A stretch of DNA of 64,000 nt from Hyphomicrobiales bacterium (GCA_017305635.1 JAFKKF010000013.1:1-64000); one strand, 5' to 3'. Counted from the first letter of the stretch, positions 19,147 through 29,558 are shown. The notes: a model not told the origin generated them from the sequence alone. Program-made: numbers and translations.

Positions 19147-21195
19147 TTGCCCCTGCGTCTCGCCCTTCTCTTCCTCCTGTCCGCCATCCTGCCGGCGCGG
19201 GCGGAGATGGAGGACGGGCTCGCCATCACCGATCCGCTCATCCTCGGGAAGCTCGAGCGCTACGACGCGGCAATGCCGATGGCGCATACCTATTCCATCG
19301 CCGACCTGCTCTTCCCGAGCGAGAACCGCACGCCCGGGCCGGTCAGCAACGACAACCTGTTCAAGGGCCCGCTGAAGACCATCGCCGATACCCTCATCGG
19401 CGACATAAACACGCTGCCCCAGCAGAGCCTCGACAGCGCCGCCCGCAAGACCTTCGCCAACGGCGCCAACAAGGCCCTGCGCTTCAGCGCCTGGCTTCTC
19501 AACCATCCCGAATCCGGCTTCGTGCTGACCGGCATCGTCAACCGGATGGATCGCGCCTACCGCACGGTCGACGGCGTCCGCAAGATCCGCACCTGCGGCG
19601 AGATCCGCTTCCTCTACCGCTTCACCTATGACGTCGCGATCAATGGCGGGATGAAGGTCGCCTCGCGCCTCCCCTTCACCGTCAGCGTGGTGCTCAATGC
19701 GCGGAACGAGGACGACCACATCACCTGCGCCGAGATCGCGCGGCGCTGGGAAGTGCTGCACCGGCCGATGACGCCGGAGGCGCTCCTCGCCTATCTCCGC
19801 GGCAAGGACGGGCCGCTCGACTACATCCGCCCCTCGCAGGTCGACCGCGTCGAGGTGAACCTGCAGCTCTTCCGGCTTCCGGCCAGCATCAAGAACGACT
19901 TCGGCGGCGACGCCGAATATCTCATGCGCGTCTTCCGGCGCACCGCGCCGGGCCAGCCCTTCCTGCCGACCCGGATCGAGAACCAGATCGACCGCGCCAA
20001 GCTCGTCGTCGATCCCGCGCTCCGCGAGAAGTTCAAGAAATACATCCTCAGCGACGCCGCGCTCGCCGACCTCGACCGCGGCACCCTCGACATTCCCTTC
20101 CAGTACCTTGCCGACGTCGCCGTCTCGGTCTCGCCCGGCGGCGCGGCGCGTTCCGAGAACGCCGTCTTCCTCGGCCTCGCCAGCGACGAGGAGATCATCG
20201 GCGCGCTCGAGGACTACGTGGCGAGGGGAAAGACGCTCGACACGATCAAGTCGCCGGAGGGCTTTCGTCTCAGGGTCGACGAGCTCTCCTGCACGGGTTG
20301 TCACCAGACGCGCGCGATTGCCGGCTTCCATTTCCCCGGCGCCGACGGACCGGGCGAGCCGGCGAGCAATGCCGTCGCCGTACCGGCCTCGGCGCATTTC
20401 TTCGCCGACCTGCCGCGCCGCCAGACGGTGGTCGACGCCTTTGCCGCCGGCAAGGCGCCCGATTTCTCGCGCGGCTATTCCGCCCGGCCGGACCGCAAGT
20501 GGCAGGCCGCCCTGTCGGCGACCGAGCTGTTCGACGGCTGGGGCGCCTCCTGCTATGTCGGCGACGATCCGAGCTTCGCCGACTGGACCTGCCGGCCAGG
20601 GCTCGCGTGCAAGATCCTGCACGGGTCGCGCTCCTCGCCGGGCATGGGCACCTGCGTCACCGCCGGAAGCCCGCGCATCGGCGACCCGCTCGAATTCGGC
20701 GTCGTCGAGACCAAGGCCTATGGCGACGATTCCTTCCGCCGCACCGCGCCCGCCGGCTCGACCGATCCCGACAGCTACGTGGTGCCCAAGGCCCCCACCG
20801 ATCGCAGCGACTATGTCGTCGCCCACCAGGGCTATCGCGCGGCGACCATGACCGGCGGCTTTCCGGCGGGAATGCTGCGCACCCGCGTCGCCACCGCCGC
20901 CGCCTGCAAGAAGCTCCCGAAGGAAGCCGCCTGCGGCCGCGTCGCGGCCACCGGCTTCAACGACTGCATCGCCGACGGCAAGCCCTTCCGCGAATGCCTG
21001 AAGCTCACCCGGCTCGCCGGGCTGCGCGCCTGCGACCGCGCCCATCCCTGCCGCGGCGACTACATCTGCACCGCGCCCTACCCCGACCTTCGCGACGCCC
21101 GCAACATGGGCACCTGCATCCCGCCCTATTTCATGTTCCAGTTCCGCGTCGACGGGCACCCCAACGCCTATACCGTCAGCGACGCGCCCTATTGA
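19147..21195 (+). CDS. Large exported protein with one c-type haem motif
   Basis: A 682-residue protein with a Sec signal peptide (PLRLALLFLLSAILPARA). The start is a TTG: GGAG lies seven bases upstream and the signal sequence begins immediately, while the next ATG would remove it. A CxxCH haem motif is at residues 382-386 (CTGCH), followed by QTRAIAGFHFPG. The last 170 residues are cysteine-rich, with blocks CYVGDD...CRPGLACKILHG...GTC and CDRAHPCRGDYICTAPY...GTCIPP, resembling small disulphide-rich modules. I recognise no named family. It could be a periplasmic redox or surface-associated protein. The gene is divergent from the aminotransferase gene. Confidence 0.75.
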   Translation: MPLRLALLFLLSAILPARAEMEDGLAITDPLILGKLERYDAAMPMAHTYSIADLLFPSENRTPGPVSNDNLFKGPLKTIADTLIGDINTLPQQSLDSAARKTFANGANKALRFSAWLLNHPESGFVLTGIVNRMDRAYRTVDGVRKIRTCGEIRFLYRFTYDVAINGGMKVASRLPFTVSVVLNARNEDDHITCAEIARRWEVLHRPMTPEALLAYLRGKDGPLDYIRPSQVDRVEVNLQLFRLPASIKNDFGGDAEYLMRVFRRTAPGQPFLPTRIENQIDRAKLVVDPALREKFKKYILSDAALADLDRGTLDIPFQYLADVAVSVSPGGAARSENAVFLGLASDEEIIGALEDYVARGKTLDTIKSPEGFRLRVDELSCTGCHQTRAIAGFHFPGADGPGEPASNAVAVPASAHFFADLPRRQTVVDAFAAGKAPDFSRGYSARPDRKWQAALSATELFDGWGASCYVGDDPSFADWTCRPGLACKILHGSRSSPGMGTCVTAGSPRIGDPLEFGVVETKAYGDDSFRRTAPAGSTDPDSYVVPKAPTDRSDYVVAHQGYRAATMTGGFPAGMLRTRVATAAACKKLPKEAACGRVAATGFNDCIADGKPFRECLKLTRLAGLRACDRAHPCRGDYICTAPYPDLRDARNMGTCIPPYFMFQFRVDGHPNAYTVSDAPY

Positions 21196-21316
21196 ACGTC
21201 ATCACGCAGCCGTGATGACCCGGCCTGCATCCGCTGAAACTGTCTTCGACATCGGCCCGTAGCTCCTCGTGACCCCGCCTCGGGCGTCACACCCGAAAAC
21301 CCTGAGGAGCGTTCCG

Positions 21317-21898
21317 ATGAACCCGAAGATCACCAGCCTTCTCCGCGCCACCGCCGTTGTCGCCGCGCTCGGTGCCGGCGCCGCGGTCGCGGTTCCGAGC
21401 TTCGCCGCCGAGATGACCGTCGAGGTCGGCGGCGCGCCGATGTATCCGTCGAAGAACATCATCGAGAACGCGGTCAACTCGAAGGACCACACCACCCTCG
21501 TCGCCGCGGTCAAGGCCGCCGGCCTCGTCGAGACGCTTTCCGGCCCCGGCCCGTTCACGGTCTTCGCGCCGGTCAACGCCGCCTTCGAGGCGCTGCCCGC
21601 CGGCACGGTCGACACGCTGCTGAAGCCGGAGAACAAGGCGAAGCTCGTCGCCGTGCTCACCTATCACGTCATCCCGGCGAAGCTCTCGGCCGCCGACATC
21701 GACGCGGCGATCAAGAAGGGCAACGGCAAGGCCATGTGGAAGACGGTGAACGGCGGCGAGCTCACCTTCTCCGAGAAGGACGGCAAGATCTGGGTGTGGG
21801 ACGGCATGGGCGGCTCCGCCGAGGTCACCATCGCCGACGTCAACCAGTCGAACGGCGTCATCCACGTGATCGACAAGGTGCTGCTGCCGAAGATGTAG
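21317..21898 (+). CDS. Secreted fasciclin (FAS1) domain protein
   Basis: A 193-residue protein with a Sec signal peptide (cleavage after about AVPSFAA, residue 32) and one fasciclin domain. The two FAS1 hallmark regions are visible: TVFAPVNAAFEALP (H1) and VTIADVNQSNGVIHVIDKVLLP (H2), with the YH of LTYHVIPAKL between. Such proteins mediate adhesion or sit at the cell surface. The start follows GAGGAGC at about eight bases. It lies next to, and converges with, an ECF sigma/RskA-type anti-sigma pair. In Mycobacterium tuberculosis the SigK-RskA system controls fasciclin proteins MPT70 and MPT83, so regulation by the neighbouring sigma factor is a reasonable inference. Confidence 0.93.
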   Translation: MNPKITSLLRATAVVAALGAGAAVAVPSFAAEMTVEVGGAPMYPSKNIIENAVNSKDHTTLVAAVKAAGLVETLSGPGPFTVFAPVNAAFEALPAGTVDTLLKPENKAKLVAVLTYHVIPAKLSAADIDAAIKKGNGKAMWKTVNGGELTFSEKDGKIWVWDGMGGSAEVTIADVNQSNGVIHVIDKVLLPKM

Positions 21899-21908
21899 CG
21901 ATCTGGAA

Positions 21909-21940
21909 CGCCCGGGCCGATGTTTCGCCGGTCCCGGGCG
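21909..21940 (+). terminator. Hairpin after the fasciclin gene, probable terminator
   Basis: CGCCCGGG (21909-21916) pairs with CCCGGGCG (21933-21940), with a further CCG/CGG pair inside. It starts ten bases after the stop codon and is followed by CTTCTCC, a weak pyrimidine tail. Confidence 0.6.
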
Positions 21941-22014
21941 CTTCTCCCCGCCTGAGGAGAAGCGGACGGCTCCGCGGCCCCGCGGGGCCGTCTTACGCAT
22001 GGCGGCCTCAATGG

Positions 22015-22143
22015 GCGCCCCCTCCACCGGCTTCGCCGGTCCCCCTCCCCCGCTTCGCAGGGGAGGAACCGGGTCGCGACCTTGATGAAGGCGGTTGCTC
22101 CCCCGTTTACGGGGGAGCTGTCGGCGAAGCCGACTGAGGGGGC
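22015..22143. repeat. Composite palindromic repeat, same family as at 8.7 kb
   Basis: Two units: GCGCCCCCTCCACCGGCTTC with CCCCTCCCCCGCTTCGCAGG, then GCTCCCCCGTTTACGGGGGAGC with CGGCGAAGCCGACTGAGGGG. The order of the two units is inverted relative to the copy at 8736-8895. It fills the gap between the convergent fasciclin and anti-sigma genes. Confidence 0.8.
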
Positions 22144-22155
22144 ACAGAACCGCCC

Positions 22156-22860
22156 CTATTCCGTCGGCACCAGCGAGCCCTTGAACACGACCGGGCCCTC
22201 GGGAGCGCCGCTCGGCGAGCCGCCCTTCCTCTCCAGGCTGATGGCGAAGGTGAGGTCCGGCGACGGCTTCTCGCTCAGCGCCCGCGACAGGCTCGCCTGC
22301 TCGACGAGCCCCAGCGAGCGCGGCGGCGTGTCGGGCACGATCGCCCACAATTCATAGCTCTTGTCGGCCGGCGCCGCCGCGCCCGCCACCTGGCGGAGCG
22401 ACATGGTGCCCCTGGCCACGTCCACCGTCGCGACGAAGGCCGGGTTGGCGCCCTCGGCGGTGAGCACCGCGACGAACTCGGTCTGCGGCCGGGGCCCGGC
22501 GCGGTCAAGGATCACGACGCCCGCCAGCACCGCGGCGGCGATGCCGGCGGCGGCGGTCGCGATCCGCCAGCGGCGGAGCGCGCGATGCAGGCTGACGACG
22601 TTGCCCGCCGCCGGCTGAACGCCGGCCGGCGCCTCGCCGATCGCCGCCATGACCCGGTCGCGGACGGGAGCGGGCGGCGTCACCGGCGGGACGGCATCGG
22701 CGAGGGGCTGGAGCCGCGTCTCCCACGCGGCAACGGCGGCGCGGAAAGCCGGGTCGGCGGCGAGGCGCGCCTCGGCCGCCCGGCGCTCGTCGGCCGGCAG
22801 CGTGCCGAGCACATACTCCCCCGCCAGCCCGTCCAGATCCTCGTTCCCGGTTTCAGCCAC
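22156..22860 (-). CDS. RskA-type anti-sigma factor
   Basis: A 234-residue inner-membrane protein of the anti-sigma-K (RskA) family. The cytosolic N-terminus begins with the sigma-binding helices (LDGLAGEYVLGTLPADERRAAEARLAADPAF), one transmembrane helix lies at about residues 97-117 (WRIATAAAGIAAAVLAGVVI), and the periplasmic RskA domain follows (SYELWAIVPDTPPRSLGLV). There is no HxxxCxxC zinc motif, so it is not a ZAS anti-sigma factor. Its start overlaps the end of the sigma gene by eight bases, the typical layout of a sigma/anti-sigma pair. Release of the sigma factor by regulated proteolysis is known for RskA and is inferred here. Confidence 0.9.
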   Translation of the reverse strand: MAETGNEDLDGLAGEYVLGTLPADERRAAEARLAADPAFRAAVAAWETRLQPLADAVPPVTPPAPVRDRVMAAIGEAPAGVQPAAGNVVSLHRALRRWRIATAAAGIAAAVLAGVVILDRAGPRPQTEFVAVLTAEGANPAFVATVDVARGTMSLRQVAGAAAPADKSYELWAIVPDTPPRSLGLVEQASLSRALSEKPSPDLTFAISLERKGGSPSGAPEGPVVFKGSLVPTE

Positions 22861-23407
22861 CGAGGCATTCCTTCAGCAAGATCAAACTCCGTCGCAGCAG
22901 CGTCTTCACGGTCGCGACCGGCCGGTTGAATCGCTCCGCCAGCTCCTCCCGGCTCCACCCTTCGCAATAGGCAAGCAGCACCATCGTCCGCCGGTCGGGC
23001 TCCATCCTGTCGAGGCAGCGGGCGAGCCCGCTCCCTGCCGCCAGCCGCTCGGTATCGGCGTCCGGATCGGCGAGCCGGTCGGCCATGTCGGCATCGATCA
23101 CGTCGCCGGCCGCCGAGATGCGCTCGGACGTCCGCCGCGCCATGTCGATGGCGACGTGACGCGCGATCGTGGTCATCCAGGCGATGGGCGAGGCGATCGC
23201 GGGATCGAAATCGGCAGCGCGGCGCCAGATACGGACATAGGCTTCCTGCACGGCATCCTCCGCCGCCGCCCCGCTGCCCAAGATACGGCGGATCGTGGCG
23301 AAGAGTTTCCCCGAAGTCCGGTCGTAGAGAAGGCCGAAGGAAGCGCGGTCGCCCGCAGCGATCCGCCGCATGAGCAGAACGAGCTCACCCTGCCCGCCTT
23401 CGCTCAC
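22853..23407 (-). CDS. ECF RNA polymerase sigma factor (SigK-like)
   Basis: A 184-residue group 4 sigma factor. Region 2 spans about residues 20-90 (SFGLLYDRTSGKLFATIRRI, DAVQEAYVRIWRRAADFDP, IAWMTTIARHVAIDMAR); region 4 covers about 125-180 and contains the helix-turn-helix CEGWSREELAERFNRPVATVKTLLRRSL. It is translationally coupled to the RskA-type gene downstream. The pair and the adjacent fasciclin gene together mirror the SigK regulon of actinobacteria. I could not identify a convincing shared ECF promoter upstream of this gene and the fasciclin gene. Confidence 0.93.
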   Translation of the reverse strand: MSEGGQGELVLLMRRIAAGDRASFGLLYDRTSGKLFATIRRILGSGAAAEDAVQEAYVRIWRRAADFDPAIASPIAWMTTIARHVAIDMARRTSERISAAGDVIDADMADRLADPDADTERLAAGSGLARCLDRMEPDRRTMVLLAYCEGWSREELAERFNRPVATVKTLLRRSLILLKECLGG

Positions 23408-23483
23408 CCGGCTCTCCTTCGCCCGTCAGCCCCGCGATCCACTATAGGGCAAACGCGGGCGACGAGGAGTGGGGCCCGCGCGG

Positions 23484-24478
23484 CTAGCCCGCGGCGGGCT
23501 GCTCTGCCGCGGCAGGCGCCCGTCCCTTTGCCGCCGCGGCGCGCTGCCGGTAGCTCGAGAACTGCTGGTCGGCGAGCACGCCGATCAGGATCACCGAGCC
23601 CATGACCGCGAAGTTCAGCGACGACGGGATGCCGAGGAGGTTGACGAGATTCTGCAGCTCCTGCAGCAGCACCACGCCGAGCAGCGCGCCGACGATGGAG
23701 CCCTCGCCGCCGCGCAGCGAGAAGCCGCCGAGCACCGCCGCGGCAATCGCATAGAGCTCGTAGAAGTTGCCGTGCGCGGATGGCGCGATCGAGCGCGTAT
23801 ACATGGCGAAGTAGATCGAGGCGACGACGGTCAGCACCTGGCAGATGACATAGGCGGCGATGATGACCGCATCGGTCTTGATGCCGGAATAGCGCGCCGC
23901 CTCCTCGTTCTTGCCGACGGCGTAGAGGTGGCGGCCGAAGATCGAGCGATGCATCACCACCCACATGATCGCGCCGATGATGATCAGCGCGATGAAGGAG
24001 TTGGGCACGCCGAAGCTGCGCCCGGCGGCGAGGAACTCGAGCGTCGGGAAGCTCTGGCCGAAGCCGAAGCCGGCCGTCGAGTCGCCGGTATAGAAGCGCG
24101 CGAAGCCGCGATAGATCAGCAAGCCGCAAAGCGTGACCACGAAGGGCTGCATCTTCAGCTTGGTGATCAGGAGGCCATGCGCCAGGCCGATGACGGCACC
24201 GAGGACGAGCATCAGCAGGACGGCGATCGGCCAGGCGACGTCCTGGTTGGCGACCAGGTCGACGAACAGCACGCCGGTCAGCGCAATCACCGAGCCGACC
24301 GAAAGCTCGATGCCGCCGGTCACGATGACGAAGGCCTGTCCGAGGGCGGACAGGCCGAACATGCCGACGAGGTTGGCCGTGTTGGCGAGGTTGATCGGCA
24401 GCAGGAATCGCGGATTGATCAGGGCGACGATGGCGCCCACCACGATGATCAGGACCAGGAGACCCAGATCCTTCTTGG

Positions 24479-24482
<4 letters not shown>
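23484..24482 (-). CDS. Sugar ABC transporter permease (RbsC family)
   Basis: A 332-residue integral membrane protein of the ribose-type (CUT2) importer family with about eight to ten hydrophobic segments, starting LGLLVLIIVVGAIVALINP. Typical CUT2 sequences include GGIELSVGSVIALTG, MQPFVVTLCGLLIYRG, and the cytosolic coupling stretch GRHLYAVGKNEEAARYSGI. The C-terminal 25 residues are alanine-rich and cytosolic. Its start overlaps the ATPase gene stop by four bases (ATGA), so the ATPase, permease and binding-protein genes form one operon, with the binding-protein gene first. Substrate is unknown but should be a monosaccharide or polyol. Confidence 0.93.
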
Positions 24483-26029
<1,547 letters not shown>

Positions 26030-26132
26030 CGGGACTCGATAGCTGCGTTCGGGGATTCGGGCGGCAACCATGATGATTGCCGCCCGCAGTCCGACGGGCT
26101 CCCGCTTCGCGAGCGGAACCGCTTGCTCTGGC

Positions 26133-27080
26133 TTACTTGCCCTGCATCGCCTTCAGGTCGGCGACATAGCCGTCGATGTCCGCGGCGTGGAGGATCTTGC
26201 CGGGGATGATGATGACGCCGTCGGCCGGGATGCCCGACTTGTCACCCTCGACATACTTGGCCATCAGCTTGAAGCCCTGGTAGGCCCACTGGTACGGCTG
26301 CTGCACGACGGTGCCGGCGACCGAGCCTTCCTTGACGCCGCCGAGCGTGATCGGATCGTCGTCGAAGGCAATGACCGTGATCTGCTTGAGCTTGCCGGCA
26401 TTGCTCAGCGCCTGGTAGATCGCCGGCGTCGAGTACGAGTAGAAGCCGACCATGCAGGTGATGTCGGGGTTGGCGACAAGCACGTCCTCGACGTTCTTCT
26501 TCGCCGCGGTCTGGTCGCCGCCGTCCGAGCGGGTATCGACGAGGACGATATTGGTGCCGGCGACACCCTTGTTGAAGCCGTCGCGCCGTTCGGTGAAGTT
26601 GGCCGCGTCGAGATGGCCGACGAAGCCCATGCACTTGCCGCCGTTCGGCATCGCTTCCTTGGCGATCTGGCCGGCCTGCTCGCCGAGCGCCTCGTTGGAC
26701 GAGCCGACATAGGCGATGCGCTTGCTCTTCGAAGCGTCCGAATCCATCGTGAAGAGAGCGGTCTCGCTGGCGATCTTGTTCAGCGCGTCGACGGCGTTCG
26801 GATCGATCGGGGAGACCATGATCGCCTTGACGCCGCCCGTCACCAGGTCGTCCATGATCTGGTTCTGGATGGCGACGGTCGACTGGTCCGGATACTTGAA
26901 GAGAAGTTCATAGTTCGGCAGTTCCGCCTGCGCCTTCTTGGTCCCGGCTTCGGCGGCCTTCCAGAAGTCGGCCGCGATGTTGACCACGAAGGCGAGCTGC
27001 GGCTTGTCTGCCGCCGACACCGCGGAAGCGCCCGCAAGGACGGTCACCGCAGAAAGGCCTGCAACGAGGTAGCGTTTCAT
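26133..27080 (-). CDS. Periplasmic sugar-binding protein of the ABC importer
   Basis: A 315-residue type I periplasmic binding protein (Peripla_BP_4). The Sec signal peptide is MKRYLVAGLSAVTVLAGASA with cleavage near VSAADKP. The mature protein begins LAFVVNIAADFWKAAEAGTK, where the early aromatic residue and the VSPIDPNAVDALNK and TMDSDASKSKRIAYVGSSN segments line the ligand cleft in ribose-binding relatives; two conserved cysteines occur (GGKCMGF, ITCMVGF). AGGGAG about nine bases upstream sets the start. It heads the importer operon and is preceded by an unusually long non-coding region. The ligand cannot be named from sequence alone. Confidence 0.93.
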   Translation of the reverse strand: MKRYLVAGLSAVTVLAGASAVSAADKPQLAFVVNIAADFWKAAEAGTKKAQAELPNYELLFKYPDQSTVAIQNQIMDDLVTGGVKAIMVSPIDPNAVDALNKIASETALFTMDSDASKSKRIAYVGSSNEALGEQAGQIAKEAMPNGGKCMGFVGHLDAANFTERRDGFNKGVAGTNIVLVDTRSDGGDQTAAKKNVEDVLVANPDITCMVGFYSYSTPAIYQALSNAGKLKQITVIAFDDDPITLGGVKEGSVAGTVVQQPYQWAYQGFKLMAKYVEGDKSGIPADGVIIIPGKILHAADIDGYVADLKAMQGK

Positions 27081-27932
27081 CGAGTTACTCTCCCTAGGAT
27101 TTGTTGTTCCCTTTTCCGCTTGGTGCGGACGGGTCTGATTGGAAATGCTCTTGGAAGCGGAAGGACCCGAACCTCCTTTCCTGTCGATGCCGCGGAGACG
27201 CGCATCGCACCGGCCACCGTTCAGACGGGTCAAATCCATCTGATCTTTCGTACCCTCTCAACATACGCGGTTGATCGGCAACTGCAACAGCCGGCTCACC
27301 GGGCGGCCATGTGCCGCAGTCCGTATACATGCGGCAACTCACGACGATTCAGCGTCAATTCTAGGATAAGCTCGGCGATATTCTATCCTCTTCGCCAGCG
27401 CCCCAATCCACCAAGGCAGATATTTTCATGCCGGCCTCCCCTATATTCTCGATGCATGTACGATATGTTCCAACTACGTTCCGGAAAGGGTAAACCTCTT
27501 TCCTCGTTTACAACCAAATAGGCAAAACGTCTTGCAAATGACGACGCTCGAGCGGCGTCAAAAGCCGTTAACTTTCAACCGGGGACGGGCGCTAAAATGA
27601 CTCGCGGGACTCCCCGTTTTGCGCTTAACTCGGCTCGCTGCCGAGCAAGCCCTAGAGCCTGCCGGCAGGCCGCCAGTTCCATGGGGAGGCGGCAAGCAGA
27701 TGCGACCGCAGCTCGTTACCGGAAATGAGCGCAGTCAGGGTCAAGGGGGGAGAGACGGCGATTTCGCCGGGCGGACTGCGATGAGGTTCGGTGCCGCGTT
27801 TTTTGTCGGCTGCCGCCCTCGTGACCGGAAAGCCTCTCGAAGGAAACCCGATCTCCCCCTTGCCTTGCCCTCGGGTCGACAGCTCCAATCCTCGCAGCAA
27901 ACCCGCCGCTGACTGCCGCCGGACGTCCCGCG
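27081..27932. promoter_or_regulatory. Long non-coding region upstream of the sugar transporter operon
   Basis: About 850 bases with no convincing gene. The part 27240-27600 is clearly less GC-rich than the rest of the window and should hold the operon promoter and regulatory sites. A near-perfect 22-base palindrome at 27539-27560 (TGACGACGCTCGAGCGGCGT, then CA) could be an operator. Near 27360-27440 there are several AT stretches (TATTCTATCC, TATTTTCATG) of the sort bound by MucR-like proteins. The section 27600-27930 has higher GC and open frames on both strands with no recognisable product. Confidence 0.45.
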
Positions 27933-28388
27933 TCACCGGTCGCCGCTGGTCTCCGCCAGGCGGGCGCGCGATTCGGGCGGCAGCGAGAGAAGCGCCGCGG
28001 CGATTCCATCCTGCCCCTCCTTGATCATCGCAACCTGCTCGGCGCGGATGTCGGCGAGCTTCTGGTCGATGGCGGCCTTGTCGGGCCGGGGCGCGGCGAC
28101 GAGCGTGCCGAGCTCGACGCGCATGGTGCGCATGCGGTCTATATGCGCCTGGACCTGCGGCCGCAGCCCGTCGGCGGCCGTCTGCACGCGCGCGAAATCG
28201 GCATCGGGAAGCCGTCCCTCCAGCCAGCGCAGCTCGAAGCGGAGCGGACCGGTGACCTTGCCGATGCGGAAGAACTCGGTGGCGGCGAAGCCGAGCAGGA
28301 AGGCGTTGAGGACGAGCGAGGCGAGAAGGCCGTAGAACACCCAGCGCCGCCGGTCGCGCGCCACGGGCCGGGAAAGCGCGACGGTCAT
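27933..28388 (-). CDS. Membrane-anchored periplasmic heavy-metal sensor-like protein
   Basis: A 151-residue protein with one N-terminal transmembrane helix (RWVFYGLLASLVLNAFLLGF) and a periplasmic all-helical part (PQVQAHIDRMRTMRVELGTL, DKAAIDQKLADIRAEQVAMIK). This is the layout of the CnrX/Spy-like metal-resistance domain (PF13801). CnrX uses His and Met residues to bind Ni or Co; here only one His and a few Met remain in the helical hairpin, so metal binding is uncertain. Its start overlaps the preceding one-TM gene by four bases, and the two follow a sigma factor gene and RND pump genes in one apparent operon. Confidence 0.8.
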   Translation of the reverse strand: MTVALSRPVARDRRRWVFYGLLASLVLNAFLLGFAATEFFRIGKVTGPLRFELRWLEGRLPDADFARVQTAADGLRPQVQAHIDRMRTMRVELGTLVAAPRPDKAAIDQKLADIRAEQVAMIKEGQDGIAAALLSLPPESRARLAETSGDR

Positions 28389-28813
28389 TGTGCCTCCGTC
28401 CCGGCCGTGCCGAAGACCAGCGGATCGATGGTCACCACGTCATAGCTCTGGTCGCCGCCGATCACCGTGAAGTCGATGAAGCTGCCGAGACCGGCCGCGA
28501 GCACCAGCGCCGCGGCGATCGCGGCCCAGGCGCGCGGCGACCAGCGGCGCGGCCGCGCCGTCTCGGCAAGGAGCGCACGCAATATGCGCTCCGGCCCGCC
28601 GGACTTCGCCGCTTCCCGGCTCGCCAGCTCGCGCGCGCCCTCGATGGCGCGGTCGAGCGAGGCCGCCGCTTCCCACCGGGCGCGGAAGCCGCGGTCCGCG
28701 AGCAGCGCCGCGCGCGCTTCGCCGATCATCGTGGGGTCGGGCCATCGGCCGAAATCGGCGCCATGGGCATCGACTGCCGCGCGGAGCATCGCCTGGCGTT
28801 CGGTTGCGCTCAC
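28385..28813 (-). CDS. Single-pass membrane protein, probable anti-sigma factor
   Basis: A 142-residue protein with a cytosolic N-terminal helical region (about 1-90) and one transmembrane helix at about 94-115 (AWAAIAAALVLAAGLGSFID), followed by a short periplasmic tail. It overlaps the sigma gene by four bases upstream and the metal-sensor-like gene by four bases downstream. That position and topology match an anti-sigma factor such as CnrY, although sequence similarity is not evident to me. The motif FGRWPDP near residue 21 is shared by small alphaproteobacterial sigma-associated membrane proteins, to my recollection. Confidence 0.7.
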   Translation of the reverse strand: MSATERQAMLRAAVDAHGADFGRWPDPTMIGEARAALLADRGFRARWEAAASLDRAIEGARELASREAAKSGGPERILRALLAETARPRRWSPRAWAAIAAALVLAAGLGSFIDFTVIGGDQSYDVVTIDPLVFGTAGTEAQ

Positions 28814-29550
28814 GGCGCACCTCCTTCGCTATCGCCGCGCTCGCCTTCTTCGATCAGGACGCGCAACCGTCGGCGCGCCCGGGCGAGCAGCGATTCATAT
28901 GCACTCTCCCCGATCCCCATGATCGCGGAGGCTTCCGCCTGGCTCATGTCCTGGAAATGACAGAGGAGCAGCGCCGTCTTCTGGCGCTCGGGCAGGCGTT
29001 CGATGGCCGCGCGCACGGCGCCGACCTCATCCATGCGAATCAAACGCTGGTCGGCGCCCGTCCCGTCGTCGGGAAGCGCCTCTTCGATCGTTTCGATCTC
29101 GACCGTCGGCCGCCGGCGGCGGATATTGTCGATGCAGAGCCGGTAGGCGACCTGGTGCAGCCAGGTGGAAACCCGGCCGTTGGGCTCCCAGCTCGGCGCC
29201 TGCTGCCAGAGGCGAAGCATGGCTTCCTGGACGACCTCCTCGGCCTCGGCCGGGTTGGCGGCGAGGAGCGAACGCGCGAAGCGGAGCAGGCGCGAGGATT
29301 CGCGGTTGACCAGCGTGGCGAAGGCGCCCTGATCGCCGGCGGCGATCGACGTCATCAGAACCTGATCGTGCCGGATGGCCTCCGGCCCGTCCGTTGACGC
29401 CACGCGCAGGCTCCCGGCGGGTTTGTCGCTTGCGGCGACGAGAATGGGTCGTCCACGCGCCGCTTGCGGCGGACCATAGCCCATCGCATCCGCGCCCGCG
29501 ATTGCGGCGCCCGCATGGCCCGGTAGCAGTTGCGTGATCGGCCGGACCAT
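28810..29550 (-). CDS. ECF-type RNA polymerase sigma factor linked to an RND pump
   Basis: A 246-residue sigma-70 family protein with an unusually long N-terminal extension of about 65 residues. Region 2 contains NRESSRLLRFARSLLAANPAEAEEVVQEAMLRLWQQAP and STWLHQVAYRLCIDNIRRR; region 4 holds LPERQKTALLLCHFQDMSQAEASAIMGIGESAYESLLARARR. The start MVRPITQLLPG is supported by TAGGGGG, which overlaps the stop of the RND gene, indicating coupling; later starts (for example MGYGPPQ) are possible and would shorten the extension. Downstream come a one-TM protein and a CnrX-like sensor, forming a sigma/anti-sigma/sensor trio. Confidence 0.88.
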   Translation of the reverse strand: MVRPITQLLPGHAGAAIAGADAMGYGPPQAARGRPILVAASDKPAGSLRVASTDGPEAIRHDQVLMTSIAAGDQGAFATLVNRESSRLLRFARSLLAANPAEAEEVVQEAMLRLWQQAPSWEPNGRVSTWLHQVAYRLCIDNIRRRRPTVEIETIEEALPDDGTGADQRLIRMDEVGAVRAAIERLPERQKTALLLCHFQDMSQAEASAIMGIGESAYESLLARARRRLRVLIEEGERGDSEGGAP

Positions 29551-29558
29551 CGCACCCC

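Noticed and set aside
21217-21316. Possible ECF promoter (GCATCC at 21227) upstream of the fasciclin gene
   Set aside because: No matching -10 at the proper distance and no equivalent upstream of the sigma gene, so it was not listed as a feature.
27619-27936. 97-codon forward and 94-codon reverse frames upstream of the metal-sensor-like gene
   Set aside because: No start signal, no domain and mirrored composition; treated as non-coding.
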